Source: Rhizobacter sp. OV335 (GTDB taxonomy: Bacteria; Pseudomonadota; Gammaproteobacteria; Burkholderiales; Burkholderiaceae_C). From it: a stretch of 64,000 bases of DNA. Shown here one piece after another: positions 19,754-27,933 of this stretch. The translations under genes and the position numbers were made by a program. The stretch covers positions 248,001 through 312,000 of the forward strand of contig NZ_FRCQ01000003.1 in the NCBI RefSeq assembly GCF_900142965.1. The letters run 5' to 3'. Each line of letters opens with the position of its first letter. The first letter of the stretch is position 1. The notes below the pieces were generated by a model. It saw only the letters and a program-made list of their open reading frames with translations. It was not told the DNA's origin and did not search any database.

Positions 19754-20539
19754 ATGACCACCCTCGATGTTCAACGGCACGGCCCGGTGGCTCGCGTCTA
19801 CCTGAACCGCCCCGACGTGCGCAACGCCTTCAACGACGGTGTGATCGCCGAGCTGTGCGAGACCTTCGCCACGCTGGGCGCCGATGCCGGCCTGCGCGCG
19901 ATCGTGCTCGGCGGCCACGGCAAGGCCTTCTGCGCCGGCGCCGACCTGGCGTGGATGCGCGCGATGGCCGACTACAGCTGGGAGCAGAACCGCGCCGATG
20001 CGCAGGCGCTGGCCGACATGCTGTGGGCCGTCTACAGCTGCCCGGTGCCGGTGGTCGGCCGCATCCACGGCGACTGCTATGCCGGCGGCGTCGGCCTGGC
20101 CGCGGTGTGCGACGTGCTGGTGGCGTCCGATGCGGCGGCCTTCTGCCTCAGCGAAGCGAAGCTCGGCCTGCTGCCCGGCACCATCGGCCCCTACGTGATC
20201 CGCGCGCTGGGCGAGCAGGCCTCGCGGCGCTACATGGTGACGGCCGAGCGCTTCACGGCCACGCAGGCGCATGCGCTCGGCTTCGTGCACGAGGTCTGCC
20301 CGGCCGACGCGCTGGACGCCAAGGTCGACGAGGTCGTCGCCGCCTTGGTGGCGAACGGCCCGATGGCGGCGCGCGCCTGCAAGCGGCTGGTGCAGGACAT
20401 CGCCGGCCAGCCGATCACCGCGGCGCTGCGCGAGGACACCGCGCGCCGCATCGCCGACATCCGCGCGAGCGGCGAGGGCCGCGAGGGCGTGCAGGCCTTC
20501 CTGGCCAAGCGCAAGCCCGCGTGGCTGGAGCCGGGCTGA
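19754..20539 (+). CDS. liuC: Methylglutaconyl-CoA hydratase / enoyl-CoA hydratase
   Basis: Crotonase-fold hydratase of 261 residues, presumably adding water to 3-methylglutaconyl-CoA to give HMG-CoA. The oxyanion-hole segments are visible as HGKAFCAGADLAWMRAM and IHGDCYAGGVGLAAVCD, and SEAKLGLLPGTIGPYVIRALG is shared with AUH-type hydratases. It lies 16 bases after liuB with an AAAGGAC ribosome site, so it is in the same operon. Assignment to methylglutaconyl-CoA rather than a general enoyl-CoA rests on the neighbourhood. Confidence 0.88.
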   Translation: MTTLDVQRHGPVARVYLNRPDVRNAFNDGVIAELCETFATLGADAGLRAIVLGGHGKAFCAGADLAWMRAMADYSWEQNRADAQALADMLWAVYSCPVPVVGRIHGDCYAGGVGLAAVCDVLVASDAAAFCLSEAKLGLLPGTIGPYVIRALGEQASRRYMVTAERFTATQAHALGFVHEVCPADALDAKVDEVVAALVANGPMAARACKRLVQDIAGQPITAALREDTARRIADIRASGEGREGVQAFLAKRKPAWLEPG

Positions 20540-20546
20540 CCCCGCC

Positions 20547-21173
20547 ATGAACCTCGACACGCCGCAACTGCTCGCGATCGCCGCCGCGCTCGGCTGGGCC
20601 AGCGGGCTGCGCCTGTATGCGGTGCTGTTCCTGACCGGTGCGGCCGGCGCGCTGGGCTGGATCGAGCTGCCGCACGGGTTGCGACTGCTGCAGCATCCGC
20701 TGATGCTGGGCGCGAGCGGGGTGATGCTGTGCGTCGAGTTCTTCGCCGACAAGATTCCCGGCGTCGACAGCCTGTGGGACGTGCTGCACACCGTGCTGCG
20801 CATCCCGGCCGGCGCGGCGCTGGCGGCCGCGGTGTTCGGCGCCGACCAGGCCACGTGGGCGACGATCGCGGCGGTGCTGGGTGGCGGGCTGGCGGCCAGC
20901 AGCCACGTCGCGAAGGCCACCACGCGCGCGGCCGCCAACACCTCGCCGGAGCCGTTCTCGAACATCGGCCTGTCGCTGCTGGGCGACGGGCTGGTGCCGG
21001 CGGTGCTGTGGTTGTCGTGGACGCATCCGCTGGTGTTGGCGGCGTTCCTGGTGCTCGCGCTCGCGGTGTCGGCGGCGCTGGTGTGGGTGCTGGCCAAATT
21101 CCTGCGGCAGCTGGTGCGCCGCTTTTCTGCCATGTCGCGTGGCACCGGCGCTGCCGTCAGGGAGAGATCTTGA
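20547..21173 (+). CDS. DUF4126 family membrane protein
   Basis: A 208-residue integral membrane protein. Hydrophobic segments alternate with the family pattern near the start (GWASGLRLYAVLFLTGAAG), a central FADKIPGVDSLWDVLHTVLRIP stretch, then GGGLAASSHVAKATTRAAANTSPEPFSNI and two C-terminal transmembrane spans. The charged, conserved middle segment is what identifies DUF4126, whose function is unknown. It begins 7 bases after liuC and sits inside the leucine operon without an obvious role in it. Confidence 0.82.
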   Translation: MNLDTPQLLAIAAALGWASGLRLYAVLFLTGAAGALGWIELPHGLRLLQHPLMLGASGVMLCVEFFADKIPGVDSLWDVLHTVLRIPAGAALAAAVFGADQATWATIAAVLGGGLAASSHVAKATTRAAANTSPEPFSNIGLSLLGDGLVPAVLWLSWTHPLVLAAFLVLALAVSAALVWVLAKFLRQLVRRFSAMSRGTGAAVRERS

Positions 21174-22354
21174 AAGCAATCTGGACATCGGCATCGACCC
21201 TGGCGCGGCTTGCAGCCGTGCTGTTGCTCGGCCTGTGGGGTGCAGGGGCCGGCGCGCAGGCGCAGGCCCCGGACGAGGCGGCCGTGCTGAGGGACCTGCG
21301 CGAGCAGACGCAGTTCATCAGCGTCACCGTGACCGACCTGTACGGCAAGCAGCAGACGCGGCAGATCCCGGTGATGATCTTCCGCCCGGCTGGCGACGGG
21401 CCGTTTCCGCTGGTCATCATGAACCACGGCCGCGCGACGGCCGAGAAGCGATCGGCGCAAGGCCGCCAGCGCTACGAATGGCTGTCGCGCTACCTCGTCG
21501 GCAAGGGGTTCGCGGTGCTGCTGCCGACGCGCGTGGGCTATGCCGACACGTATGGCGATTTCGACCCGGAGGACACCGGCAGCTGCCAATCGCGGCGTCC
21601 CGGGCCGATGGCCGTCGCGGTGGCCGACCAGGTGATGGCCACGCTGGCATTCGCGAAGACGCTGCCCTACGTCGACACCTCGCGCTGGCTCGTGATGGGC
21701 CAGTCGGCGGGCGGCCTGACGGCGGTCGCCACCGTGTCGCGGCATCCGCCCGGCCTGGTGGGTGCGATCAATTTCTCGGGCGGCAGCGGTGGCGATCCGG
21801 ACGGCCGCCCGCGCAATCCCTGCAGCCCTCAGCAGATCGAGAGCCTGTGGAAGGAGCAAGCGCGCAGCGCGACGGCACCGATGCTGTGGCTCTACTGGGA
21901 GAACGACCTCTACTGGGGGCCGGACGTGCCGCGCCGCTGGCACGAGGCCTGGACCGCCGGCGGCGGCAAGGCCGAGTTCCACACGCTGGCCGCGGCCGGC
22001 CAGAACGGCCACGGCGCGGTCAACTTCGACATGGACCACTGGGTGCCGTATGCCGAGGCCTTTCTCGCGAAGCTCGGCTTCGAGACGCCGGGCGTGATCG
22101 CGCGTCCGCCGGCATCGTCGTTCGCGGCCGTCGACGAGGTCGACAAGGTGCCGGTCCATGCCGCGACACGCGAAGGCCACTACCGCAAGTTCCTCGCCTC
22201 GAAGCTGCCGCGCGCCTACGCCATCGGCCCGAAAGGCGCGGCCGGCACCGCCAGCGGCGACTGGGCCATCGGCCGCGCCCTGGGCTTCTGCCAGCGCAAG
22301 GGCGAGCCCTGCAAGCTGTACGCCGTCGACAACGACGTGGTGTGGACGCCCTGA
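21170..22354 (+). CDS. Exported alpha/beta hydrolase (dienelactone-hydrolase-like), TTG start
   Basis: A 394-residue periplasmic hydrolase. The only start that fits is TTG at 21170, which overlaps the preceding TGA. AGGGAG lies five bases upstream and the encoded N-terminus (KAIWTSASTLARLAAVLLLG...AQAQA) is a good Sec signal peptide. The hydrolase fold shows FPLVIMNHGR as the oxyanion strand and GQSAGG as the nucleophile elbow. A late HGAVNF may carry the histidine. The substrate is unknown. Its place between liuC and liuD suggests accidental or loosely related cargo. Confidence 0.8.
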   Translation: MKAIWTSASTLARLAAVLLLGLWGAGAGAQAQAPDEAAVLRDLREQTQFISVTVTDLYGKQQTRQIPVMIFRPAGDGPFPLVIMNHGRATAEKRSAQGRQRYEWLSRYLVGKGFAVLLPTRVGYADTYGDFDPEDTGSCQSRRPGPMAVAVADQVMATLAFAKTLPYVDTSRWLVMGQSAGGLTAVATVSRHPPGLVGAINFSGGSGGDPDGRPRNPCSPQQIESLWKEQARSATAPMLWLYWENDLYWGPDVPRRWHEAWTAGGGKAEFHTLAAAGQNGHGAVNFDMDHWVPYAEAFLAKLGFETPGVIARPPASSFAAVDEVDKVPVHAATREGHYRKFLASKLPRAYAIGPKGAAGTASGDWAIGRALGFCQRKGEPCKLYAVDNDVVWTP

Positions 22355-22370
22355 AAACCCGGAGACGACG

Positions 22371-24371
22371 ATGTTCATCAAGATCCTGATCGCCAACCGT
22401 GGCGAGATCGCCTGCCGCGTCGCGGCCACCGCACGCAAGCTCGGCATCCGCACCGTGGCGGTGTACTCCGACGCCGATGCCGGCGCGAAGCACGTGCAGG
22501 CCTGCGACGAGGCGGTGCACATCGGCGGCCCTGCGCCGAAGGACAGCTACCTGCGCGGCGAACGCATCATCGCGGCGGCCCGCGCCACCGGCGCGCAGGC
22601 CATCCACCCCGGCTACGGCTTCCTCAGCGAGAACGAGGAGTTCGCACAGGCCTGCGCCGATGCCGGGCTGGTCTTCATCGGCCCGCCGCCGTCTGCCATC
22701 CAGGCGATGGGGCTGAAGGCCGAGTCGAAGCGCCTGATGGCCGAGGCCGGCGTGCCGCTGGTGCCCGGCTACCACGGAGCCGACCAGGACCCGCAGCTGC
22801 TGCAGCGTGAGGCCGACCGCATCGGCTACCCGGTTCTGATCAAGGCCAGCGCCGGTGGCGGCGGCAAGGGCATGCGGGCAGTGCAAGCGTCGGCCGACTT
22901 CCAGGACGCGCTCGCGTCGTGCAAGCGCGAGGCGATCAACAGCTTCGGCGACGACGCGGTGCTGGTCGAGCGCTACGTGACCCGGCCGCGCCACATCGAG
23001 ATCCAGGTGTTCGCCGATGCGCACGGCCGCTGCGTCTACCTGTTCGAGCGCGACTGCTCGGTGCAGCGCCGCCACCAGAAGGTGCTCGAGGAAGCACCGG
23101 CGCCCGGCATGACCGAGGCGCGGCGGCGCGAGATGGGGCAGGCCGCGGTCGCGGCGGCGCAGGCGGTGGGCTACGTCGGCGCCGGCACGGTGGAGTTCAT
23201 CGCCGAGCCGGCGGCCGACGGCGACCTGCGCTTCTACTTCATGGAGATGAACACCCGGCTGCAGGTCGAGCACCCGGTGACCGAGGCGATCACCGGGCTC
23301 GACCTGGTGGAGTGGCAGCTTCGCGTGGCCGCGGGCGAGCCGCTGCCGCTGGCGCAGGATCAACTGCGCATCCACGGCCATGCGATCGAGGCGCGGCTGT
23401 GCGCCGAGAACCCCGATGCGCAGTTCCTGCCGGCCACGGGCACGCTGCAGGTGTTCCGCACGCCGCAGGCCGCCGCGTTCGAGCGCGGCGAGCTGCGGCT
23501 GGATGCCGGCGTGCGCGAGGGCGACGCGATCTCGCCGCACTACGACTCGATGATCGCGAAGCTGATCGTCTGGGGCGCCGACCGCGAGCAGGCGCTCGCG
23601 CGGCTGGATGCGGCGCTCGCGCAGACGCACATCGTCGGGCTGCACACCAATGTCGCGTTCTTGCGGCGGGTGGTCACGAGCCAGTCGTTCGCGACGGCCG
23701 ACCTCGATACCGCGCTGATCGAGCGCGAGCGCGTCGCGCTGTTCGAGGCGCCGCCGCTGCCGCTCGAATGCGTCGCGGCCGGCGTCGTCGCGCATGCGAT
23801 GGCGGCCGAGGCGGCGCTGCAGACCGACGACCCGTGGTCGCGGCGCGACGGCTGGCGGCTGCACGGCGGTGCGCACCGGCGCTTCGACATCGAGCTGCAG
23901 GGCACGCACCACACGGTGATGCTGGAACGCAACCACCGCGGCGCGATGACGCTGGCGATCGGCGCGCAGCGGCATGCGTTCGCGCTGCAGTCGCTGTCAG
24001 CGCAGCGGCATGCGGTGGTGGTCGGCGGGCGCCGCTGGGTGTTGACCGTCTACGCGGTGGGCGAGCGCATCGCGGTGTTCGCGCCCGAGGGTTCGGCGCT
24101 GGCGAGCGAGGTCGATTTGCTGGCGCATGCCGGCGACGGCGCGGCCGAAGGCGGCCGGCTGACCGCGCCGATGCCGGGCAAGGTGGTGGCCTTCCTTGCG
24201 AAGGTGGGCGAGCAGGTCAAGCAGGGCCAGCCGCTGGCGGTGCTGGAGGCGATGAAGATGGAGCACACGATCACCGCGCCGCGTGACGGCACGGTGGAGG
24301 AGTTGCTCTACGGGGTCGGTGACCAGGTGGGCGAGGGCGGCGAACTGCTGCGGCTGCGGGCCGCCGGCTGA
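22371..24371 (+). CDS. liuD: Methylcrotonyl-CoA carboxylase alpha (biotin carboxylase/BCCP) subunit
   Basis: Biotin-bearing subunit of 666 residues. Domain order: biotin carboxylase (residues 1 to about 445, starting IKILIANRGEIACRV, with the ATP-grasp KASAGGGGKGMR and EMNTRLQVEHPVTE), a linker/BT domain, and a C-terminal biotinyl domain whose biotin lysine is K629 in EAMKMEH. It makes carboxybiotin from bicarbonate and ATP and passes it to LiuB. The gene starts 16 bases after the exported hydrolase with a CCGGAGAC ribosome site. Confidence 0.95.
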   Translation: MFIKILIANRGEIACRVAATARKLGIRTVAVYSDADAGAKHVQACDEAVHIGGPAPKDSYLRGERIIAAARATGAQAIHPGYGFLSENEEFAQACADAGLVFIGPPPSAIQAMGLKAESKRLMAEAGVPLVPGYHGADQDPQLLQREADRIGYPVLIKASAGGGGKGMRAVQASADFQDALASCKREAINSFGDDAVLVERYVTRPRHIEIQVFADAHGRCVYLFERDCSVQRRHQKVLEEAPAPGMTEARRREMGQAAVAAAQAVGYVGAGTVEFIAEPAADGDLRFYFMEMNTRLQVEHPVTEAITGLDLVEWQLRVAAGEPLPLAQDQLRIHGHAIEARLCAENPDAQFLPATGTLQVFRTPQAAAFERGELRLDAGVREGDAISPHYDSMIAKLIVWGADREQALARLDAALAQTHIVGLHTNVAFLRRVVTSQSFATADLDTALIERERVALFEAPPLPLECVAAGVVAHAMAAEAALQTDDPWSRRDGWRLHGGAHRRFDIELQGTHHTVMLERNHRGAMTLAIGAQRHAFALQSLSAQRHAVVVGGRRWVLTVYAVGERIAVFAPEGSALASEVDLLAHAGDGAAEGGRLTAPMPGKVVAFLAKVGEQVKQGQPLAVLEAMKMEHTITAPRDGTVEELLYGVGDQVGEGGELLRLRAAG

Positions 24372-24376
24372 CGATG

Positions 24377-24805
24377 TCAGTGTCGACTCGACCCCAGGCG
24401 CAGCCAGCTCGACGGCTTGTGCCAGCGGGCGCCGGTGGTGTCCGCCTCCGGCGGCGACAGCTCGGCCGGTTGCGTGATGCCGAAGCCGCTGGTGTCGCGG
24501 GCCCAGGCCAGGTCCTGCTTGGCGGCGGCGCGTGGTGCGGCGGTCTTGGGCGTGCTCGGCCGGGCCACCGGCTTCTCTGCCACGGCGCGCGGCCGGGCGG
24601 CCTTCTTCAGCTCGCCCCGGGCGTCGGCCCATTGCCGGGCCAGCGATTCCAGCTCGGCGTTGCCCGACGCCTGGCACACGAAGAGGATCTCGCGGGCTTC
24701 ATCGGGCTGCCGCAGCATCACCTCGACGTCGATGCCCTCCCCGAGCCATTGCTTCAGGCCGAAGTGGATTCGGGTCGCGATGCGCAGTTCGGAGGGTGTG
24801 GACAC
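24377..24805 (-). CDS. Hypothetical protein with Ala/Pro/Lys-rich linker
   Basis: A 142-residue protein I do not recognise. The first 70 residues look structured (ELRIATRIHFGLKQWLGEGIDVEVML and a helix ending in ARQWADARGEL). A basic, low-complexity stretch rich in Ala, Pro and Lys follows at about 72-103, then a tail containing GFGITQPAELSPPEADTTGARWHK. It is transcribed against the liu genes and ends only 5 bases from the liuD stop. Coding quality is supported by codon pattern only. Confidence 0.55.
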   Translation of the reverse strand: MSTPSELRIATRIHFGLKQWLGEGIDVEVMLRQPDEAREILFVCQASGNAELESLARQWADARGELKKAARPRAVAEKPVARPSTPKTAAPRAAAKQDLAWARDTSGFGITQPAELSPPEADTTGARWHKPSSWLRLGSSRH

Positions 24806-24910
24806 GACGTGCTCCAGTCAGTTCAGGTATCTTCGACAGACCCCGCACGGCTCGCCATCCCCGGACAAAGGGGGGTGCCGCACGCGGTTCTTCCAATCGA
24901 GACTTAAGTC

Positions 24911-25834
24911 ATGATTCCAACCCATGTCACGCTGGTCGATGTCAGTCCACGCGATGGATTGCAGAACGAAGCGAAGCAGGTCGACGCCGCGCACAAGATC
25001 GAGCTGGTGCACCGGCTGCAGGCGGCCGGGCTGCGCGAGATCGAGGTCACCAGCTTCGTCAGCCCCAAGTGGGTGCCGCAGATGGCCGACAACGCCGAGG
25101 TGATGGCCGGGCTGCAGCGCAAGCCGGGCGTGCGCTATTCGGTGCTGACGCCGAACCTGCGCGGCTTCGAGGCGGCGCTCGCGACCCAGCCCGACGAGAT
25201 CGTCGTGTTCGCAGCCGCCACCGAGGCCTTCAGCCAGCGCAACATCAACTGCAGCATCGAAGAGAGCATCGAGCGCTTCCGCCCGGTGGTCGACGCGGCG
25301 CATGCGAACGGCATCAAGGTGCGCGGCGCGATCTCGTGCGCGCTCGGCTGCCCGTACCAGGGCGAGGTCAGCCCCGACGAAGTCGAGCGCGTGGTGCGGC
25401 TGATGCGCGGCATCGGCGTCGACCATTGCGGCGTGGCCGACACCATCGGCGTCGGCACGCCGAAGCGGGTGCAGGCCGCGCTGGAGCGCGCGCTGCGCCA
25501 CTACCCGCTGGTGGAGGTGAGTGGGCATTTCCACGACACCTACGGCCAGGCGCTGGCCAACATCTACGCCAGCCTCGAGCTCGGCGTGCACACCTTCGAC
25601 GCCAGCGCGGCCGGCCTGGGCGGCTGCCCGTATGCGAAGGGCGCGACCGGCAACGTCGCGACCGAAGACGTGCTGTTCATGCTCGACGGCCTGGGCATCG
25701 ACACCGGGATCGACCTGGATGCGTTGGTCGACACCGGCAATTTCATCTCGCAGGTGCTGGGCCGCGCGCCGGTGTCGCGCGCGGGCAAGGCCTTGCTGGC
25801 GAAGCGGGCGGCCAAGGCGGAGGTGAAGGCATGA
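24911..25834 (+). CDS. liuE: Hydroxymethylglutaryl-CoA lyase
   Basis: Cleaves HMG-CoA to acetoacetate and acetyl-CoA, the final step of leucine breakdown. The 307-residue TIM-barrel product shows VDVSPRDGLQNE at the N-terminus, the HFHDTYGQALAN metal-binding histidines and the AAGLGGCPYAKGATGNVATED loop with the catalytic cysteine. It restarts the liu direction after the small minus-strand gene and overlaps the following ybaK-like gene by ATGA. Also called mvaB. Confidence 0.95.
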   Translation: MIPTHVTLVDVSPRDGLQNEAKQVDAAHKIELVHRLQAAGLREIEVTSFVSPKWVPQMADNAEVMAGLQRKPGVRYSVLTPNLRGFEAALATQPDEIVVFAAATEAFSQRNINCSIEESIERFRPVVDAAHANGIKVRGAISCALGCPYQGEVSPDEVERVVRLMRGIGVDHCGVADTIGVGTPKRVQAALERALRHYPLVEVSGHFHDTYGQALANIYASLELGVHTFDASAAGLGGCPYAKGATGNVATEDVLFMLDGLGIDTGIDLDALVDTGNFISQVLGRAPVSRAGKALLAKRAAKAEVKA

Positions 25835-26349
25835 GCGATGCCACGGTGACGCAGGACTTGCCCGACGGCTTCCGCCACGTCAGCGCGGTGCTGGGCACGC
25901 TCGGCCATCCGCATGTGCCGATCCTGCTGGCGGTGAACGCGCGCACCGCGCAAGAGGCCGCCGATGCGCTGGGCGTGCAGCTCGGCCAGATCGCGAAGAG
26001 CGTGATCTTCCGGCGCCGCGCCGACGACGTCGCGGTGCTGGTCGTGACCTCGGGCGACCGCCGCGTCGACGAGAAGAAGGTGGCCGCGCTGGCCGGCCCG
26101 CTCGGCCGCGCCGATGCCGATTTCGTGAAGGCGCAGACCGGCTTCACGATCGGCGGCGTGTCGCCGGTCGGCCATGCGAACACGCCGGTGACGCTGATCG
26201 ACCGCGAGCTGCTGCGCTTCGACGAGATCTGGGCAGCGGCGGGGCACCCGAAGGGCGTGTTCAGGCTGAGCCCGGCGCAGCTGCAGGGTCTGACGCAGGC
26301 GCCGGTGGCCGACGTGACGCAAGTCGCGCCAAGCCCGCAAAGCCCGTAA
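25831..26349 (+). CDS. YbaK/EbsC-family aminoacyl-tRNA deacylase-like protein
   Basis: A 172-residue member of the YbaK/ProX fold that hydrolyses mischarged tRNAs in trans. Typical are QLGQIAKSVIFR, SGDRRVDEKKVAALAG and the TGFTIGGVSPVGH loop that forms the substrate pocket. The final 25 residues are a poorly conserved tail. It is coupled to liuE by an ATGA overlap but is unlikely to be metabolically related. The exact tRNA specificity cannot be read. Confidence 0.88.
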   Translation: MSDATVTQDLPDGFRHVSAVLGTLGHPHVPILLAVNARTAQEAADALGVQLGQIAKSVIFRRRADDVAVLVVTSGDRRVDEKKVAALAGPLGRADADFVKAQTGFTIGGVSPVGHANTPVTLIDRELLRFDEIWAAAGHPKGVFRLSPAQLQGLTQAPVADVTQVAPSPQSP

Positions 26350-26402
26350 TGCCCGGCCGGCCGCCGCGACCAAGGCACAGCTCCACTTCTGCAGGCCGCG
26401 CC

Positions 26403-26921
26403 ATGACCTCCCGCATCGATCGCCGTTTCTTCCTGTCGGCCACGGCTTCGGCCCTGCTCGGCACCGCCGTCCCGCTGCGCGCTGCGCCAGCAGTCCCAGC
26501 CCATGCACTGGCCGGCAACACGCTGGAGGGCCAGCGCTACGAGCTGGCGCAGGACGCGGGCAAGGCGGTGCTGGTGTTCTTCTGGTCAACCGACTGCGCG
26601 GTGTGCCGCGACAAGATGCCCGAGCTGCGCGCGAACTACGAGGCCTGGCGCGACAAGCCGTTCCAGCTGGTCGCGGTGAGCCTCGACCGCAGCCTGGCCG
26701 CGGTGCGCGAGTACGACGCGATCCTGAACCGCGTCGTGCCGATGAAGCAGCAGTTCCCGATGCTGTGGCGCGCCGATGCGACGCACCGCGACGATTTCGG
26801 CGCGATGGCGCAGACGCCGACCTCGTTCATCCTCGACAAGCAGCACCGCGAGGTGAAGCAGATCCGGGGCCGCATCGATGCGTCGCTGTGGGACGACATC
26901 GCCGAACTGGTGCTCACCTGA
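26403..26921 (+). CDS. Tat-exported TlpA-like thiol-disulfide protein
   Basis: A thioredoxin-fold protein of 172 residues with a twin-arginine signal (RRFFLS at residues 7-12) cleaved near PLRAAPA. The redox centre is CAVC in FFWSTDCAVCRDKMPEL, and the family cis-Pro lies in QTPTSFILD. It probably maintains periplasmic thiols, for instance in cytochrome or copper-enzyme maturation. I chose the ATG at 26403, which puts the RR motif near the N-terminus; an in-frame ATG at 26349 would add 18 residues. Two small genes follow with overlaps. Confidence 0.85.
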   Translation: MTSRIDRRFFLSATASALLGTAVPLRAAPAVPAHALAGNTLEGQRYELAQDAGKAVLVFFWSTDCAVCRDKMPELRANYEAWRDKPFQLVAVSLDRSLAAVREYDAILNRVVPMKQQFPMLWRADATHRDDFGAMAQTPTSFILDKQHREVKQIRGRIDASLWDDIAELVLT

Positions 26922-27127
26922 TGGATGAAGCGGCCGCCGTCCCCAGCCCTTGCGTGAACATCTGCCGGATGGACGCGGCCAGCGGGCTGTGCGTTGGCTG
27001 CTGGCGCACGATCGACGAGATCGCGGCGTGGTCGAAGATGGATGACAACGGCAAGCGCCAAGTCTGGCAGGTGATCGCGCTGCGCAGGGCGGATGCGCCT
27101 GTTGTCGATGGGGAGCGATCGCGATGA
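26921..27127 (+). CDS. DUF1289 family small cysteine protein
   Basis: A 68-residue protein with the DUF1289 cysteine pattern PCVNICRMDAASGLCVGCWRT, four cysteines spaced for a metal site, followed by IDEIAAWSKM. Function is unknown. It shares one base with the preceding stop codon and overlaps the next gene as ATGA, so it is translated as part of that small cluster. Confidence 0.85.
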   Translation: MDEAAAVPSPCVNICRMDAASGLCVGCWRTIDEIAAWSKMDDNGKRQVWQVIALRRADAPVVDGERSR

Positions 27128-27768
27128 AGCAACTCCGGTTCTGGTTCGACGTGATCTCGCCGTACGCGTACCTCGCGTTCGAGCGCCTGCCGCAGGTGCT
27201 GGAGGGCCGCAGCGTCGAAGTGGTCTACCAGCCGGTGCTGTTCGCCGGCTTGTTGTCGCAATGGGGGCAGAAGGGCCCGGCCGAGATCGGGCCGAAGCGC
27301 GACTGGACCTACCGGCAGGTCGCGTGGCTCGCGCACCGGCACGGCATCCCGATGCAGATGCCGGCGCAGCACCCGTTCAACCCGCTCGCGCTGCTGCGCC
27401 TGGGCCTGGCCTGCCGCGGCCCGCTCGCGACGCCGAACCGCTGGGTGTGCGAGCAGCTGATGCACCATGTGTGGCGCGGCGGCGCGGATGCGAACGAGCC
27501 GCAGCGCCTGTCGGAGCTCACGCAGCGGCTGCAACCGGCGCTCGATCCGCAGGGCGACGAGGTCAAGGCGGCGCTGAAGGAGGCGACGGCGCAAGCGGTG
27601 TCGCTCGGCATCTTCGGCGTGCCGACGGTCGAGGTCGACGGCCGGCTGTTCTGGGGTCTCGATGGCCTGGAGCTGCTGCAGGGCTACCTCGGCGGCGACC
27701 CCTGGTTCGACGGACCGGCGTGGGACGACGCGGCGCGGCAACCGTTGGGGCTTCAGCGTAAGCCCTAG
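27124..27768 (+). CDS. 2-hydroxychromene-2-carboxylate isomerase family (DsbA-like)
   Basis: A 214-residue kappa-GST/HCCA isomerase-like protein, a distant paralogue of the one at 10352. The start RFWFDVISPYAYLAFERLP matches the FDxxSPYxY pattern, and GIFGVPTVEVDGRLFWGLD is the cis-Pro segment. The glutathione-activating serine is present. It overlaps the DUF1289 gene by four bases. The substrate is unknown. Confidence 0.86.
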   Translation: MKQLRFWFDVISPYAYLAFERLPQVLEGRSVEVVYQPVLFAGLLSQWGQKGPAEIGPKRDWTYRQVAWLAHRHGIPMQMPAQHPFNPLALLRLGLACRGPLATPNRWVCEQLMHHVWRGGADANEPQRLSELTQRLQPALDPQGDEVKAALKEATAQAVSLGIFGVPTVEVDGRLFWGLDGLELLQGYLGGDPWFDGPAWDDAARQPLGLQRKP

Positions 27769-27797
27769 GTCGGGTCATCCCTCGTTTCCCACGATGA

Positions 27798-27908
27798 GAA
27801 ACGTTTCGTCAGGGTTGTCACTGAAGTTGTCAGCCGGCGTTCAGCTTGGCGTCAGGGATGGGTCAGAGGGCGTCGTGAAGATGCGGCACGCCCTGCCGTT
27901 CGGCAGGG
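27798..27908 (+). promoter_or_regulatory. MFS gene leader: palindrome and hairpin
   Basis: In the 165-base gap before the MFS gene, GAAACGTTTC (27798-27807) is a perfect 10-base palindrome of the kind bound by LacI- or TetR-like repressors. Two direct GTTGTCA copies follow (27814-27820 and 27826-27832). A stable hairpin, CCCTGCC/GGCAGGG around GTTC (27891-27908), lies 25 bases before the ATG. These could form an operator plus a leader structure; no -35/-10 pair is convincing. Confidence 0.4.
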
Positions 27909-27933
27909 AGCCTGACGACAAGGAGACATTCCA

